DNA from: Planctomycetota bacterium
Lineage (GTDB): Bacteria; Planctomycetota; Phycisphaerae; Sedimentisphaerales; Anaerohalosphaeraceae
Direction: 5' to 3'
Assembly: GCA_019456225.1 (NCBI GenBank)
Contig: VRUI01000006.1
Coordinates: forward strand, 1-64,000
Length of the DNA stretch: 64,000 nucleotides
The notes beneath the pieces are model-generated. The model made no database searches and was not told the origin of the DNA. It saw only the letters and a list, made by a program, of their open reading frames with translations. Below, in pieces: positions 1-7,708 of this stretch (positions within the stretch are counted from its first letter, which is position 1; every line of letters starts with the position of its first letter). The position numbers and the translations under genes were made by a program.

Positions 1-534
1 CTCCATGGCATTGCGGTAAAAATCGTTATTGGTAAGACTTGCCTGGTATTGCTTACTACTTTGCTTATCTTTTTCGGTAGCCACTTCAAGCATCTTACGA
101 AATGAAGGATTAATGCCTGATTCTGCCAGTTCCTCCATCGCCTCCTGGACTTCTTCCCTACAAATATATATCCTAATGTAATTCTGAGCCTGGCGAGGAC
201 CAATATCTAACTGATTGTCTATCCAGTCATGCCACTGGCCATGTTTGAGAGCATCTTTTTGGTTTAACAATATTTCACCGATTTCTATAGCCTTAATAAA
301 TATGCCCTTAAGGTCATTAAGCACTTCACTATGGATATCATTGACTTTTTTCGCCGCCAAATCAGAAACAGTGTTTCGTATTTGACCAGATCCGGCAGTC
401 AATTCTGCGCCACTACTTGTATTGGCCTTGGGAGCAGCTGTTTCTCCTAACTGTTCTTGTATAGCCCGCGTAGCCTCACTGTCAGGATTGGCTTTCATAA
501 ACTTGTCTAATTCTTTTCTACTTATCGTTGGCAT
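1..534 (-). CDS. DUF3102-like protein, partial (runs off the left edge)
   Basis: An open minus-strand frame starts at ATG 534 and continues without a stop to position 1, so 178 residues are visible and the C-terminus lies outside the window. A strong Shine-Dalgarno sequence (AAGGAGG) sits 6-7 bases upstream of the ATG, which fixes the start. Residues about 97-122 contain the pattern HGQWHDWIDNQ...IGPRQAQNYIRIY. This resembles the DUF3102 fold found in plasmid, phage and ICE proteins, where a short helical domain recognises something during growth or DNA transactions; the exact function is unknown. It is divergent from the ParB-methyltransferase gene to its right. The family assignment rests on the motif alone. 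Confidence 0.7.
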   Translation of the reverse strand, partial: MPTISRKELDKFMKANPDSEATRAIQEQLGETAAPKANTSSGAELTAGSGQIRNTVSDLAAKKVNDIHSEVLNDLKGIFIKAIEIGEILLNQKDALKHGQWHDWIDNQLDIGPRQAQNYIRIYICREEVQEAMEELAESGINPSFRKMLEVATEKDKQSSKQYQASLTNNDFYRNAME

Positions 535-949
535 GTTAATGCCTCCTTACTCAAAATAATAAAATATACCTTCGTATATAGCGAATTGGTTATCACTTTC
601 CAAACCTTTTTGCCTCCAGCGACATTTTTTTTAAGAGGTAAAATCTTTTGTAAAAAAAAAAGAATTTTTCTTGGAATAAACCGTTGGAAAGTGAAAGCTA
701 ATAATATAGCATAGGCAAAGTTAAAGTAATTTTTGCGAAATAATAGCAAAGTAGTCGATGTAGAAAAATAGTTGCCTGGTTATGGTCAGGTAAAGTCAGT
801 CAAGAGCTGGCAGATGTAGCAATGTTTATTGTAAGGCTACGTCTGCGGGCTCTTTTTTTATGGGGAGTTAGTAAGACACACCAAGCTGAGATGGTATCAG
901 TCGCGTGCATACCTATTATTTGCAAGCAGACAAGAAAGCAGGTGTATTA
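535..949. other. Divergent intergenic region with a terminator but no gene
   Basis: This 415-base stretch separates the minus-strand DUF3102-like gene from the plus-strand ParB-methyltransferase gene. I see no credible coding frame in it. It is AT-rich on the left and holds a strong plus-strand terminator hairpin at 803-859. Because the genes diverge, that terminator has no obvious protein gene to end, so a short noncoding transcript from a promoter around 680-715 (TTGGAA followed by an AT-rich box) is possible but weakly supported. Confidence 0.5.
803..859 (+). terminator. Rho-independent terminator, plus strand
   Basis: The arms AGAGC (803-807), GCAGA and GTAGC pair with GCTAC, TCTGC and GCTCT (849-853) across two small mismatches, giving a stem of about 15 bp, followed directly by seven T residues (853-859). 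It lies 90 bases before the ParB-methyltransferase start, with no protein gene behind it on the same strand. Confidence 0.75.
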
Positions 950-2257
950 ATGAAAAAGAAGGAAATTATTAAAATTGGAGACGTGGAATTTAAGGTGTTG
1001 TTTGGGGGATTACTGCCTCAAATTAGTGATGAGGAATACCAACGGCTCAAAGCCAGCATCAAAGAAATGGGCGTATTAGTGCCGGTGCTGACGGACGAGG
1101 ACAGGGGCATTATTGATGGAGAACAACGTTTGCAGGCAACATCAGAACTAAAGCTTAAGACAGTGCCGTTTACCATCTTGCATGGTTTGGATGATCAGGC
1201 CAAGAAGCATTTAGCTATAAAACTGAATGCTCAGCGCAGGCATATGACAAAAGATGAGCGACTGGCATTAGCGACAGGTCTTAGGAAAGATGGTCTAAGC
1301 TATCGGCAGATAGCTGACTTATTAAATGTCCATCATGAAACAGTTCGTAGGCAATTGGGAGGTGTCGCAAATGCGACAGGTGAATCACCTGATAAAGTGG
1401 TAGGCAAGGATGGCAAAGAGTATGCAGCCAAGGTGATTTGTAAACCAAAAACCCGTACCAACGCTAAGAATGTTGGTGAAGTTAAACGGGCATTTGATGC
1501 TTGTGTTGGATTAGATCCTTCCGATCTGCCAAAAAGTAGTATGGATGTTAAACGACTTGAGCGAGTGGCTAGAGAGAAGGATAATGAGCGTCTCAGAAAG
1601 CAGGAAGTCAATGATTATAAGGCTGGTCAAATAGAGCTTCTTCAGGGGGATTTCAACATCAAAGGACAGGAGATACCGGATAATTCTGTCGATGTGATAT
1701 TTACAGATCCTCCTTATGATAAGGCATCCCTTGATCTGTGGGGTCAATTAGGTTGTTTGGCAAACAGAGTCTTGAAACCAAGTGGATTGTTAGTGTCATA
1801 CTCAGGCTGTCTTTATCTCAATCAAATTTTTCCTATGCTGGATGAACATTTGACATATCTTTGGACAGCGGCGATCTATCATTCCGGTGCAAAAAAGAAG
1901 ATTTACCCAGTGGGAATGAACCAGGCCTGGAAGCCTATTCTTATTTATTACAAACCTCCAAAGAACATCTACTGGCCGACAATTACAGATATGGTCACCG
2001 GAGGTGAAAGTAAACAACATCACGACTGGGAACAAAGTGTTGATGAAGCATTACATTACATCAAGGCATTTTGTCCAAGAAATGGTGTTCTGCTCGATCC
2101 TATGGCAGGATCAGGAACATCACTGGTTGCAGGTATTCTGAGCGGATTATCCTTGCGCTGTATAGGTATAGAGCTTGATAAAGCCGCCCATATAAAGGCA
2201 GAGCAAAGGGTAAAGGAGACTATCGATAAGCTTGAGTCCAGTAGGGAGTCGGCATGA
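950..2257 (+). CDS. ParB-domain / beta-class DNA methyltransferase fusion
   Basis: The 435-residue protein has a ParB/KorB-like N-terminal domain (about 5-100, with GIIDGEQRLQAT in place of the usual GxRR box) and a helix-turn-helix around 117-137 (SYRQIADLLNVHHETVRRQL). Its C-terminal SAM-dependent methyltransferase has motif IV DPPY at 253-256 and motif I DPMAGSGT at 383-390. Motif IV before motif I is the beta-class order, typical of N6-adenine or N4-cytosine enzymes acting on short DNA sites. Such fusions are common in phages and conjugative elements and probably mark element DNA against restriction. I prefer ATG 950, with AGGTG upstream, over an in-frame GTG at 905 that has no ribosome site. 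No cognate restriction enzyme is adjacent. Confidence 0.85.
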   Translation: MKKKEIIKIGDVEFKVLFGGLLPQISDEEYQRLKASIKEMGVLVPVLTDEDRGIIDGEQRLQATSELKLKTVPFTILHGLDDQAKKHLAIKLNAQRRHMTKDERLALATGLRKDGLSYRQIADLLNVHHETVRRQLGGVANATGESPDKVVGKDGKEYAAKVICKPKTRTNAKNVGEVKRAFDACVGLDPSDLPKSSMDVKRLERVAREKDNERLRKQEVNDYKAGQIELLQGDFNIKGQEIPDNSVDVIFTDPPYDKASLDLWGQLGCLANRVLKPSGLLVSYSGCLYLNQIFPMLDEHLTYLWTAAIYHSGAKKKIYPVGMNQAWKPILIYYKPPKNIYWPTITDMVTGGESKQHHDWEQSVDEALHYIKAFCPRNGVLLDPMAGSGTSLVAGILSGLSLRCIGIELDKAAHIKAEQRVKETIDKLESSRESA

Positions 2258-2440
2258 TTGAGAATAGTTCGATATCAAGCAGCGACAGAGCAAGAGGGCC
2301 ACCTTGATATTGGCGATATGAGCAACTCTGTTGGCAGTATGGTCAGTAGAGATAGTTGTAAATTTAGATAATTATAAGAATTTCTCCAGTTGTGGAAATG
2401 TTATTGATGAAGATAGGAGATACAAAAATGGACAAGAATT

Positions 2441-3013
2441 ATGAAGAAATTCGATATTATATACGCGGACCCACCGTGGCCCTACAACAACCCAAAGGGA
2501 AACGATCCCGCAATGGGGGGTATTACATACCCAATCATGAGCCTTGCTGATATTAAGGCTCTACCAATAAATGAAATCGCAGCTAATGATTGTGGTTTAT
2601 TCCTATGGGCGACTATGCCCAAGCTGGAACAGGCTTTTGAAGTAATCAGGGCCTGGGGATTTACGCCCACTACGACGGCGTTCACCTGGGTGAAAACGAA
2701 CCCGAAGAGTGGGGGAATATACTCGGGAATGGGCCATTGGACGAATGGCAACGCCGAACTTGTTTTGTTTGGCAAGAAGGGTAGGCCCAAAAGAGTTGCC
2801 AAAAATGTCAAGCAAATCGTCATCGCCCCACGCGGCAAGCACAGTTCGAAACCGAATGAAGTTCGAGAGCGGATCATTCGGCTGATGGGGGATGTGTCCC
2901 GCATTGAGTTGTTCGCTCGCCGGGAGTATCCAGGCTGGACATGCTTGGGCAATGAGGTCCAAAACGGCCTTGATATCAGGGATGCTCTGAAAGACATAAT
3001 TGAAGCCAACTAA
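2441..3013 (+). CDS. MT-A70 family adenine methyltransferase
   Basis: The 190-residue protein opens with the catalytic core IIYADPPWPY (DPPW at 10-13). It also contains LFLWATMP, a tract ending NAELVLFGKKG, and a C-terminal ELFARREYPGW, all hallmarks of bacterial and phage MT-A70 N6-adenine methyltransferases. It is close to the family's minimal length. The best ribosome site (AGGAGA, 2415-2420) is ideally spaced for ATG 2428, which begins an out-of-frame 40-codon ORF (2428-2550). The methyltransferase ATG at 2441 is about 20 bases away, so it may be translated by reinitiation or coupling. It follows the ParB-methyltransferase by 183 bases and could be co-transcribed. A role in element protection or regulation is inferred. 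Confidence 0.88.
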   Translation: MKKFDIIYADPPWPYNNPKGNDPAMGGITYPIMSLADIKALPINEIAANDCGLFLWATMPKLEQAFEVIRAWGFTPTTTAFTWVKTNPKSGGIYSGMGHWTNGNAELVLFGKKGRPKRVAKNVKQIVIAPRGKHSSKPNEVRERIIRLMGDVSRIELFARREYPGWTCLGNEVQNGLDIRDALKDIIEAN

Positions 3014-3245
3014 GAAGTAATTGGTGTGCTGGCGTAAGGAGTCAGAGTGAGAAATTTGTTCAAATATTTTCTGATAGATGCAATTTGCACTTTCACTTTT
3101 TTGATTTTCAAAATAATTACAAAGTTTTTTTCGCCGCGGCGATTGCATTTTCCCGCACAGTTTTCTAAAAACGAAGATTATTTTCATCGAAGTAAAAAAA
3201 CGTTTTTATGGAAGCACGAATTTTGGAAGCGTACAGATATTTTTC

Positions 3246-3273
3246 TTGCCTTTGAAACTGCTTGTGGTATAAT
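3246..3273 (+). promoter_or_regulatory. Sigma-70-type promoter
   Basis: TTGCCT (3246-3251) and a perfect TATAAT (3268-3273) are separated by 16 bases. The predicted transcript would begin near 3280 and run into the terminator at 3393-3475 with no protein gene between. Confidence 0.6.
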
Positions 3274-3279
3274 GCTGTT

Positions 3280-3476
3280 TAATAGTTTAAGTAGTAAAGT
3301 AGTTGCTCTTTAAAATATTTAGTCACCAATTATTTCCTGTGGCCAGGAATAGTTGGAATAAAGTTGGTCACAAACATATCCGTATTTATTAAACGGGTTG
3401 AGCTGTAGGAGCCAGATATATTGTAGTGCCGCCATTACGGGCACGATTTGTCTTCACACTTCAACCCGTTTTTTTA
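3280..3476 (+). ncRNA. Candidate structured small RNA of about 195 nt
   Basis: This is the segment between a consensus promoter and an intrinsic terminator. It contains a hairpin near 3325-3356 (CCAATTATT-CCTG against CAGGAATAGTTGG, 13 bp with one bulge), an inner hairpin GTGCC 3426-3430 / GGCAC 3440-3444, and an outer 10-bp closing stem 3393-3402 / 3461-3470. No start codon with a ribosome site lies inside. It matches no RNA family I recognise: not tmRNA, 6S, SRP RNA or RNase P. No reverse transcriptase is nearby, so a retron is unlikely. A copy-control or regulatory RNA of the element is possible. Confidence 0.4.
3393..3475 (+). terminator. Intrinsic terminator with long structured loop
   Basis: AACGGGTTGA (3393-3402) pairs perfectly with TCAACCCGTT (3461-3470) and is followed by a run of T to 3475. 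The 58-base loop holds its own hairpin (GTGCC/GGCAC). Confidence 0.65.
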
Positions 3477-4248
3477 TGCCCAAAAATAAGTTTGATATCG
3501 GATCCAAACCTAAGCATAAGTTTATGCGATAGTAAAGAAACAATGTAGTGCTAAAGTAACTGCCGCCGGCGAAAGGAAAGGGCCAAAGATTGTTTAAGGG
3601 TCAAAATTATTTTATGACAGAATCAGCGTTTTTGCCTGAGTAAAGTGGCTTTTATAGGGCTTTCTGCTGGGGATAGAAAAAAAGTTGTCCTAAGATTCAA
3701 AAGTGGCACTTAAGTTTAGACGATAGAATATGCAATGACATGTGCGCAAGTGAAACAAATTACATCGGGGCTTAAATTGTCAGACTTTAGCAGTTTTTTT
3801 AGGAATTTCTAAAAAAGTTGCTCTGAAAAAGGAAAGTGACAGGTAGTTTTGTACGATAGAGTGTTGTTGATGCAATAATACAAGCTGTAATTGTTGCAGC
3901 TTGGTTAGACTGAGGTAAACTGCGTAGGTTTGAGGCAGTTCTACAATGACGATACTACAAAATAACCGGCAGGCAAGACTCGACATAACTGACATAATAT
4001 AAGTTGCAGATGAAAGAAGTTATAATATGAACATATACAAAATAATCATAGTTGGAATATACACACATCCACACCCTCCGTAGGTGATCGTAGTCGTATT
4101 CATCTCAGCAGTTTAGCACAAATTCAGTATAAATTAACAAATTAATGTTTGTTTGCGGGGAGTCCTCGTAAACATTTTGAAACGAAGCCGCCGGCGCAGG
4201 CGTGCAGTAAATAATAATGGTGTAGTTAAATTTTAAAGGAGTATTATC

Positions 4249-5715
4249 ATGAATAAAAGTAATTGGTTTGATGTTAACAATAAAGGCTTGTCGGAGCTTG
4301 TGGGAGGGCGAAACAAAGCCTTTATTGTTAACGAAATGATCCAGAATTCATGGGATCAGAATGTTACAAAAGTTAAAATAACCTTAGAACCTATAAAGGG
4401 CAGGCGTTGGTACAAACTTGTCGTTACAGATGATGATCCTGAAGGTTTCAAGGACATCACTGATTCCTTCACGCTATTTGCCAGTTCCAACAAAAAGGAT
4501 GACCCCACAAAACGTGGTAGATTCAACCTTGGAGAGAAACTTGTATTGGTATTGTGCGACAATGCTGAAATCATTACAACATCAGGTTCAGTGATCTTTC
4601 AGAAAAACGGACCACGCAAATCCGGTCGCAAGAAGACTGAAAAAGGATCTACCTTCTCAGCAGTGGTGAAAATAACCAAGAATGAGTATGAAGAGATATG
4701 TAAAGCGGTAAGTATGCTCATACCGCCACAAAACATAGATACCTATTTCAATGGTGAAAAACTTGCCACACGAGAGCCAATAAGAAGCTTTGAAGCTAAG
4801 CTACAGACTGAGAAGTCCAGGCCAGATGGGGTGCTAACGCGAACGACGCGAAATACGGAAGTTGAGATTTTCAGTGTGCTAGATGGCGAAGAGGCACATT
4901 TGTATGAAATGGGGATTCCTGTCGTAGCGACTGGTGATGCTTTCCATGTTAACATTAAACAGAAAATTCCGTTGAATATGAATCGTGATAATGTCACACC
5001 CGCCTACTTGAAAAAGATTCGGACTCTTGTTTATAACAATACCTATGATCTGGTCGATTATGGCACAGTTAATGAAACGTGGGTAAAAGAGGCTCTGTCC
5101 GATAGCGAGTGTGATTCAAAAGCTGTGGATGCATCTATGGACCTCCGCTTTAGTGAAAATAGAGTTATCTTCGACCCCAGTGACCACGAAGCTAATAATA
5201 AAGCGGTTAGCAATGGCTTTGTAGTCATTCATGGAAGTCAGCTATCTAAGAATGAGTGGGTTAACGTCAAAAAAACAGGCACAACGAAGCCAGCGGGCCA
5301 AGTGTTTCCCACTCCCCATCCTAAGTCATCCCCTGACGGTGAACCACCCATCCCTTATGATAAGTTGACAGACAAACAGAAGCTTGTTGTTGATTTCACA
5401 AAGGGGCTAGCCAGGCGGATCATGGGCATTGACATTGAGGTGAATGTATATGCCATAAATGACCCGTTTGCCGCATGTTATGGAGGTGGGGAATTTTCCT
5501 ATAATGTGAAGCGTTTGAGAGCTAGTTTCTTTAATAATTTCCCCACCAATCTCGAAGCGGTCATAGACTTGATCATTCATGAGTTTGGCCATGAATACAG
5601 CGGCAACCATCTCTCCGATGAATATTACAATGCACTTAGTAAACTTGGAGCAAAGATGACCCTGCTGGCTCTTGCTGATCCTAAGTTTTTTAATGTAAAA
5701 GAATCCAGTCTATGA
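4249..5715 (+). CDS. GHKL-type ATPase with C-terminal HEFGH metallopeptidase motif
   Basis: The 488-residue protein has an N-terminal GHKL (Hsp90/MutL/histidine-kinase) nucleotide fold: N box NEMIQNSWD at 28-36, G1 box DDDPEGF at 61-67 and G2 box RGRFNLGEK at 89-97. The middle is undefined, with a proline-rich linker near 350-370. The last 110 residues hold an HExxH zinc motif, HEFGH at 444-448, followed by NH at 453-454, as in small zinc-dependent peptidases. No kinase dimerisation domain is present. A ribosome site (AAAGGAG) precedes ATG 4249. It heads the zinc-ribbon and radical-SAM gene run. The pairing suggests an ATP-switched protease; that is inference, and the HEFGH could be structural. 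Confidence 0.75.
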   Translation: MNKSNWFDVNNKGLSELVGGRNKAFIVNEMIQNSWDQNVTKVKITLEPIKGRRWYKLVVTDDDPEGFKDITDSFTLFASSNKKDDPTKRGRFNLGEKLVLVLCDNAEIITTSGSVIFQKNGPRKSGRKKTEKGSTFSAVVKITKNEYEEICKAVSMLIPPQNIDTYFNGEKLATREPIRSFEAKLQTEKSRPDGVLTRTTRNTEVEIFSVLDGEEAHLYEMGIPVVATGDAFHVNIKQKIPLNMNRDNVTPAYLKKIRTLVYNNTYDLVDYGTVNETWVKEALSDSECDSKAVDASMDLRFSENRVIFDPSDHEANNKAVSNGFVVIHGSQLSKNEWVNVKKTGTTKPAGQVFPTPHPKSSPDGEPPIPYDKLTDKQKLVVDFTKGLARRIMGIDIEVNVYAINDPFAACYGGGEFSYNVKRLRASFFNNFPTNLEAVIDLIIHEFGHEYSGNHLSDEYYNALSKLGAKMTLLALADPKFFNVKESSL

Positions 5716-5750
5716 AAAGTAAAATCAATAAATGGAGTAAATCTAACAAC

Positions 5751-5780
5751 TGCACTAATGTCTACATAGGCATTAGTGCA
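5751..5780 (+). promoter_or_regulatory. Perfect 10-bp hairpin before the zinc-ribbon gene
   Basis: TGCACTAATG (5751-5760) is the exact complement of CATTAGTGCA (5771-5780) with a 10-base loop. It ends just before the ribosome site of the next gene. There is no T-run, so it is more likely an operator, an RNA-processing site or a translational control hairpin than a terminator. Confidence 0.5.
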
Positions 5781-5796
5781 CAAGGAGTTTATTAAA

Positions 5797-6138
5797 ATGG
5801 CAAAAATAGAAAAATTCCCATTAACAAATGAGATGATGCACGAAGCAGAAGATATCAATGATGAGCTAAGGGCTGAACGGTTCCGGTATCCAAAGATATG
5901 CCCAAAATGTGGCAGTGATAATCTAACAGCAGAAGTTCCTCACGTTGATTATATAAGATATGAGCTGGTCGATGGGGAATGGGTCGATATTGATGAAAAT
6001 GAAATAGGCGGTGACTGGGATGCCGCGAAATATCATTGTAAAGATTGTGATGAAGATTTTGAAGCTTCCAATGAAAATGGCTGGGCAGTAGAAACCAGAG
6101 ATTTACAGCAAAGATTAAATATGAATGGAGATGAATAA
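5797..6138 (+). CDS. Small acidic zinc-ribbon protein
   Basis: The start is ATG 5797, placed by AAGGAG ten bases upstream; a longer in-frame ATG at 5776 lies inside the hairpin and has no ribosome site. The 113-residue product has two CxxC knuckles, CPKC at 35-38 and CKDC at 81-84, spaced as in zinc ribbons, with a strongly acidic stretch between them (EWVDIDENEIGGDW). It ends 2 bases before the radical SAM gene, so the two are almost certainly co-translated. The function is unknown. Zinc ribbons of this kind often bind nucleic acid or a partner protein. Confidence 0.7.
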   Translation: MAKIEKFPLTNEMMHEAEDINDELRAERFRYPKICPKCGSDNLTAEVPHVDYIRYELVDGEWVDIDENEIGGDWDAAKYHCKDCDEDFEASNENGWAVETRDLQQRLNMNGDE

Positions 6139-6140
6139 TT

Positions 6141-6833
6141 ATGTCAAAACAAAAAAATATGTATGAGTTGTCTGTAAAACAATGGAATGTATTCAAAGGG
6201 TGTAGGTTCGATTGCACCTATTGCGAGTCAAGCTTTAAACGACAAGCAAAAAGGCAGAAACGAAATTGTATGAAATGTTATGAGTATACACCTCATACGC
6301 ATCCGGAGAGATTGACTCAAAGTCTGCCCAGGACAAAGTTTATGCAATTCATATTCACCTGTGCAAGCGGCGACATAGCATTTTGCCCAACCAGTTTTCT
6401 GAGAAATATCGTAGCTAGAATAGAGAAAGAGCCTGGAAAAAACTTCCTGATCCAGTCAAAGAACCCTAAGACATTTAGCAGAGTTAGCTTCCCTGACAAT
6501 GTTATCCTGGGCACAACTATCGAAACTAACAGGAATAAGCTTTGCAAAGCAGTTGCTACAGCCCCACTACCGTCTAAACGCTATAAGGATTTTGTTAAAA
6601 TCGAGCATCCTCTGAAAATGGTCACAATCGAGCCGGTTATGGATTTTGATTTGAACGTGATGGTGAAATGGATGAAGGATATCAAGCCCTGCATGATATG
6701 GCTTGGTTATGACTCAAAGAAATGCCATCTTCCTGAGCCGGAACTGGCGAAAGTGAGAGAACTACACTGGGAACTGAGCAGGGCTGGGTTTGTAGTGATG
6801 CTGAAAACGATAAGAGAGGCAAGGAATAGTTAA
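6141..6833 (+). CDS. Radical SAM-like protein (phage/element type)
   Basis: The 230-residue protein has a CX3CX2C cluster (C21, C25, C28 in GCRFDCTYC), the classical radical SAM iron-sulfur motif. A second CxxC follows at 43-46. The layout WNVFKGC...CTYC near the N-terminus, then FIFTCASGDIAF, FLIQSKNP and VTIEPVMDFDL, resembles the DUF5131 / phage Gp37-Gp68 family. That family is distantly related to spore photoproduct lyase-like radical SAM enzymes. The substrate is unknown. It directly follows the zinc-ribbon gene and may act with it. A tRNA- or DNA-modifying role would be a guess. Confidence 0.75.
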   Translation: MSKQKNMYELSVKQWNVFKGCRFDCTYCESSFKRQAKRQKRNCMKCYEYTPHTHPERLTQSLPRTKFMQFIFTCASGDIAFCPTSFLRNIVARIEKEPGKNFLIQSKNPKTFSRVSFPDNVILGTTIETNRNKLCKAVATAPLPSKRYKDFVKIEHPLKMVTIEPVMDFDLNVMVKWMKDIKPCMIWLGYDSKKCHLPEPELAKVRELHWELSRAGFVVMLKTIREARNS

Positions 6834-6864
6834 CAATACTAACGCCTACAAAGGCAATATAATG

Positions 6865-6883
6865 TACGGCAATCGTTGCCGTA
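6865..6883 (+). promoter_or_regulatory. Short perfect hairpin between radical SAM and DUF2958 genes
   Basis: TACGGCAA (6865-6872) and TTGCCGTA (6876-6883) form an 8-bp stem with a TCG loop. It is preceded by an ACTAACGCCTACAAA sequence that also occurs in reverse at 12184-12204. No T-run follows. Confidence 0.4.
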
Positions 6884-6921
6884 GGTTGAAATTAATGATG
6901 TATTATTTAAGGAATTAAAAA

Positions 6922-7359
6922 ATGAAAAACATGATGCTATTAACTAAGGCTCTTGAGAAAAAATTACCGTCATTCTCAGAATTACTAAAAGAGCTTGAAA
7001 AATTAGATAGTAACTCAGATGAAATTACTGCTTACATAAAGTTCTTTACTCCTTTCCCAAGGTGTATGTGGGGAACTATATGCGATTGGAGATGGTATGC
7101 TGTTGCTTGGGACGCAGAAACAAAAGCCTTCTATGGATGGGTAGATGGTATAGAATCAGAATGGGGATGGTTTAGTTTAGAAGAAATTAAAAGTATAAGA
7201 GTAACGGGAGAATTAGGCGTAGAAAGGGATCTAAGTTTCACTCCCAAAAAAATGAAAGACATCGATTATTATGTGCAAAGAGAAATACATAACATAGAAA
7301 AAAGAATTGGGGAATATGAAGCTGGCGAAAATGATCAACCTCGTATAACTATTGAATAG
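6922..7359 (+). CDS. DUF2958 family protein
   Basis: The 145-residue protein begins MMLLTKALEKKLP and contains FFTPFPRCMWG, W(R)WYAVAWD, FYGWVDGIESEWGWFSLEEI and VERDLSFTPKKMKDI. These are the sequential signatures of DUF2958, a small family carried by plasmids, ICEs and integrated elements. The function is unknown; the tryptophan-rich beta fold is conserved. AAGGAA upstream of ATG 6922 supports the start. Its presence supports mobile-element origin of this half of the window. Confidence 0.85.
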   Translation: MKNMMLLTKALEKKLPSFSELLKELEKLDSNSDEITAYIKFFTPFPRCMWGTICDWRWYAVAWDAETKAFYGWVDGIESEWGWFSLEEIKSIRVTGELGVERDLSFTPKKMKDIDYYVQREIHNIEKRIGEYEAGENDQPRITIE

Positions 7360-7413
7360 ATAGATGAAGTTGGATAGTGGGCAGGTCATATGGATTAACA
7401 AGGTATAAACTCA

Positions 7414-7695
7414 ATGAGTCATAATTACTACAATAAAAACCTAACAGCCTACTGCCACTACCCTTTGGTTTTAGCAGAGCAGGAGCTTGAGCATAGTCAA
7501 AATGACATGTATAGGATCACTACTATCAACTGGGCAGTTGCAACTAGTGAGATTTTAGGAACAGTTGATTCTGAGCATGTTTATAAGAATGTTTATGAGA
7601 TGACTCTTGGGGAATTTCTTGAGTGGATCAGGGACATGGATGAGGGTGGTGAAAGTATAGTGAGTATTGAAAAAATAACTAATATTAAATTTTGA
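7414..7695 (+). CDS. Small hypothetical protein, 93 aa
   Basis: The frame opens at ATG 7414 behind a modest AAGGT site, 54 bases after the DUF2958 gene, and is followed 13 bases later by the next gene. The product is acidic and rich in Tyr, Glu and Asp, with no signal peptide or membrane segment. I do not recognise a family. Gene spacing and ribosome sites on both sides make it a credible operon member. Confidence 0.6.
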   Translation: MSHNYYNKNLTAYCHYPLVLAEQELEHSQNDMYRITTINWAVATSEILGTVDSEHVYKNVYEMTLGEFLEWIRDMDEGGESIVSIEKITNIKF

Positions 7696-7708
7696 AGGAA
7701 GTAGTAAA

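Larger units (their letters stand above)
3014..4248. other. 1.2-kb region with RNA-like signals and no convincing gene
   Basis: No frame here has both a ribosome site and protein-like composition; small frames at 3047-3313 (plus) and 3780-3995 (minus) look accidental. What can be seen is a promoter at 3246-3273, a terminator at 3393-3475, a hairpin around 3514-3528 (GCATAA/TATGC) and a hairpin near 4149-4171 (GTTTGCG/CGTAAAC). The stretch GCCGCCGGCG appears twice, near 3563 and 4190. A TATAAT box at 4021-4026 may belong to the downstream ATPase gene. The region could be a control or replication locus of the element, which is only a guess. Confidence 0.45.

Noticed and set aside
522-749. 75-codon minus frame near the left edge
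   Set aside because: It overlaps the well-supported DUF3102-like start and its ribosome site, and has low-complexity hydrophobic composition.
3047-3313. 88-codon plus frame after the MT-A70 gene
   Set aside because: It lacks a ribosome site, is Phe/Lys-rich and spans the promoter at 3246-3273.
3280-3476. Retron-type ncRNA
   Set aside because: No reverse transcriptase gene is anywhere in the window and no msr/msd inverted ends were seen.
3780-3995. 71-codon minus frame
   Set aside because: No ribosome site, and the composition is unlike a protein.
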